From Deltaproteobacteria bacterium HGW-Deltaproteobacteria-13 (lineage in GTDB: Bacteria; Desulfobacterota; Syntrophia; Syntrophales; Smithellaceae), in assembly GCA_002840555.1 (NCBI GenBank), contig PHBJ01000001.1, positions 62,001 through 126,000 of the forward strand: 64,000 bases of DNA, written 5' to 3'. The position numbers were made by a program, and so were the translations under genes. Positions 63,858 through 64,000 of this stretch are shown here, piece after piece (position 1 is the stretch's first letter; each line of letters starts with the position of its first letter). Under the pieces are notes generated by a model, which was given only the letters and a program-made list of their open reading frames with translations, had not been told where the DNA came from and ran no database searches.

Positions 63858-64000
63858 CAAGGATAGTTTGCTTTTCTTAATAGCGGCTTTTACCGCCGGT
63901 GCGGCTTTCGGAGCGGTCTATTTTACCGCGCTGTGGCACACGGTGCGGCAACTGCCGTCCGCGAAGAGTCCCGCGCGTCTGCTGCTGATCAGTTATATCT
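63838..64000 (+). CDS. atpR: N-ATPase AtpR subunit (3' end outside window)
   Basis: 54 codons visible. MISSSLDKDSLLFLIAAF is followed by a first membrane helix (AAFTAGAAFGAVYFTALWHTV) and the start of a second (LLLISYI). AtpR is special to N-ATPases and is thought to stabilise the c-ring. The start lies within the atpQ end (20-bp overlap). atpB, atpE, atpF, atpA and atpG would be expected beyond the window. Confidence 0.85.
   Translation, partial: MISSSLDKDSLLFLIAAFTAGAAFGAVYFTALWHTVRQLPSAKSPARLLLISYI

Overview
The window looks like the chromosome of an anaerobic, sodium-using, selenium-using bacterium of the Desulfobacterota (old Deltaproteobacteria), most like the Syntrophus/Smithella group. 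The evidence is the mix of gene families: corrinoid methyl-transfer proteins, [4Fe-4S] old-yellow-enzyme-type reductases, a glutaconate/IpdAB-type CoA-transferase, a double-cubane-cluster protein, a selenium cluster with selC, and an N-type (usually Na+-translocating) ATPase operon. The assignment is inferred from family content; no rRNA gene is present.

Region 1 (1-17.6 kb, plus strand) is a catabolic island. It holds the end of an acyl-CoA ligase and two paralogous pairs of an amidohydrolase-superfamily enzyme and an FMN/[4Fe-4S] ene-reductase. Between them lie SDR dehydrogenases, a metallo-beta-lactamase-fold hydrolase, a two-subunit CoA-transferase, and a complete corrinoid module (corrinoid protein, two UroD/MtaA-like methyltransferases, a MetH-type reactivation-domain protein). 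An AraC-type regulator sits in the middle. A frameshifted stub of a methyltetrahydrofolate:corrinoid methyltransferase and a 38-bp duplicated gene end show recent gene loss. The substrate is unknown; the enzymes suit activation, ring reduction, C-C cleavage and demethylation of an aromatic or alicyclic acid.

Region 2 (18-28.5 kb) is housekeeping. gltX is followed by a decayed tRNA-Gln and an intact tRNA-Glu(CTC). Then come yceD-rpmF, a gap where plsX-fabH-fabD-fabG often sit, acpP-fabF, and glyA-dCMP deaminase-nrdR-ribE-ribBA-ribH-nusB (no ribD), ending in a truncated pepA pseudogene.

Region 3 (28.5-44 kb) is mixed: a PAS-GGDEF-EAL protein, an oligopeptide-binding lipoprotein, a CmpB-HD fusion, a B12-binding radical SAM protein, a TPM/nucleotidyltransferase/LemA trio, a LysR regulator, and a six-gene arsenosugar-type cluster (CMD protein, ArsS, two glycosyltransferases, DUF3047, VTT protein) without arsM.

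Region 4 (44-49.2 kb) is a selenium/sulfur cluster: double-cubane reductase, YedF, DUF3343 carrier, selC (tRNA-Sec) embedded between protein genes, a C_GCAxxG_C_C protein, a DoxX-like protein, a rhodanese and a cysteine-desulfurase-like enzyme. A 14-residue ORF that repeats the DUF3343 cysteine motif is coupled to the last gene.

Region 5 (49.2-56 kb) is an exopolysaccharide/O-antigen operon behind a consensus sigma-70 promoter: initiating sugar transferase, three glycosyltransferases, ligase, and a convergent flippase overlapping the ligase by 87 bp.

Region 6 (56-64 kb) is the most striking. A soluble PAS histidine kinase with a Glu-substituted pseudo-receiver and an NtrC-type sigma-54 activator stand before a textbook -24/-12 promoter. 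That promoter drives two paralogous RsbRD-like sensor proteins and, only 39 bp further on with no terminator, atpD-atpC-atpQ-atpR of an N-ATPase. The layout suggests sigma-54 two-component control of a sodium-pumping ATPase.
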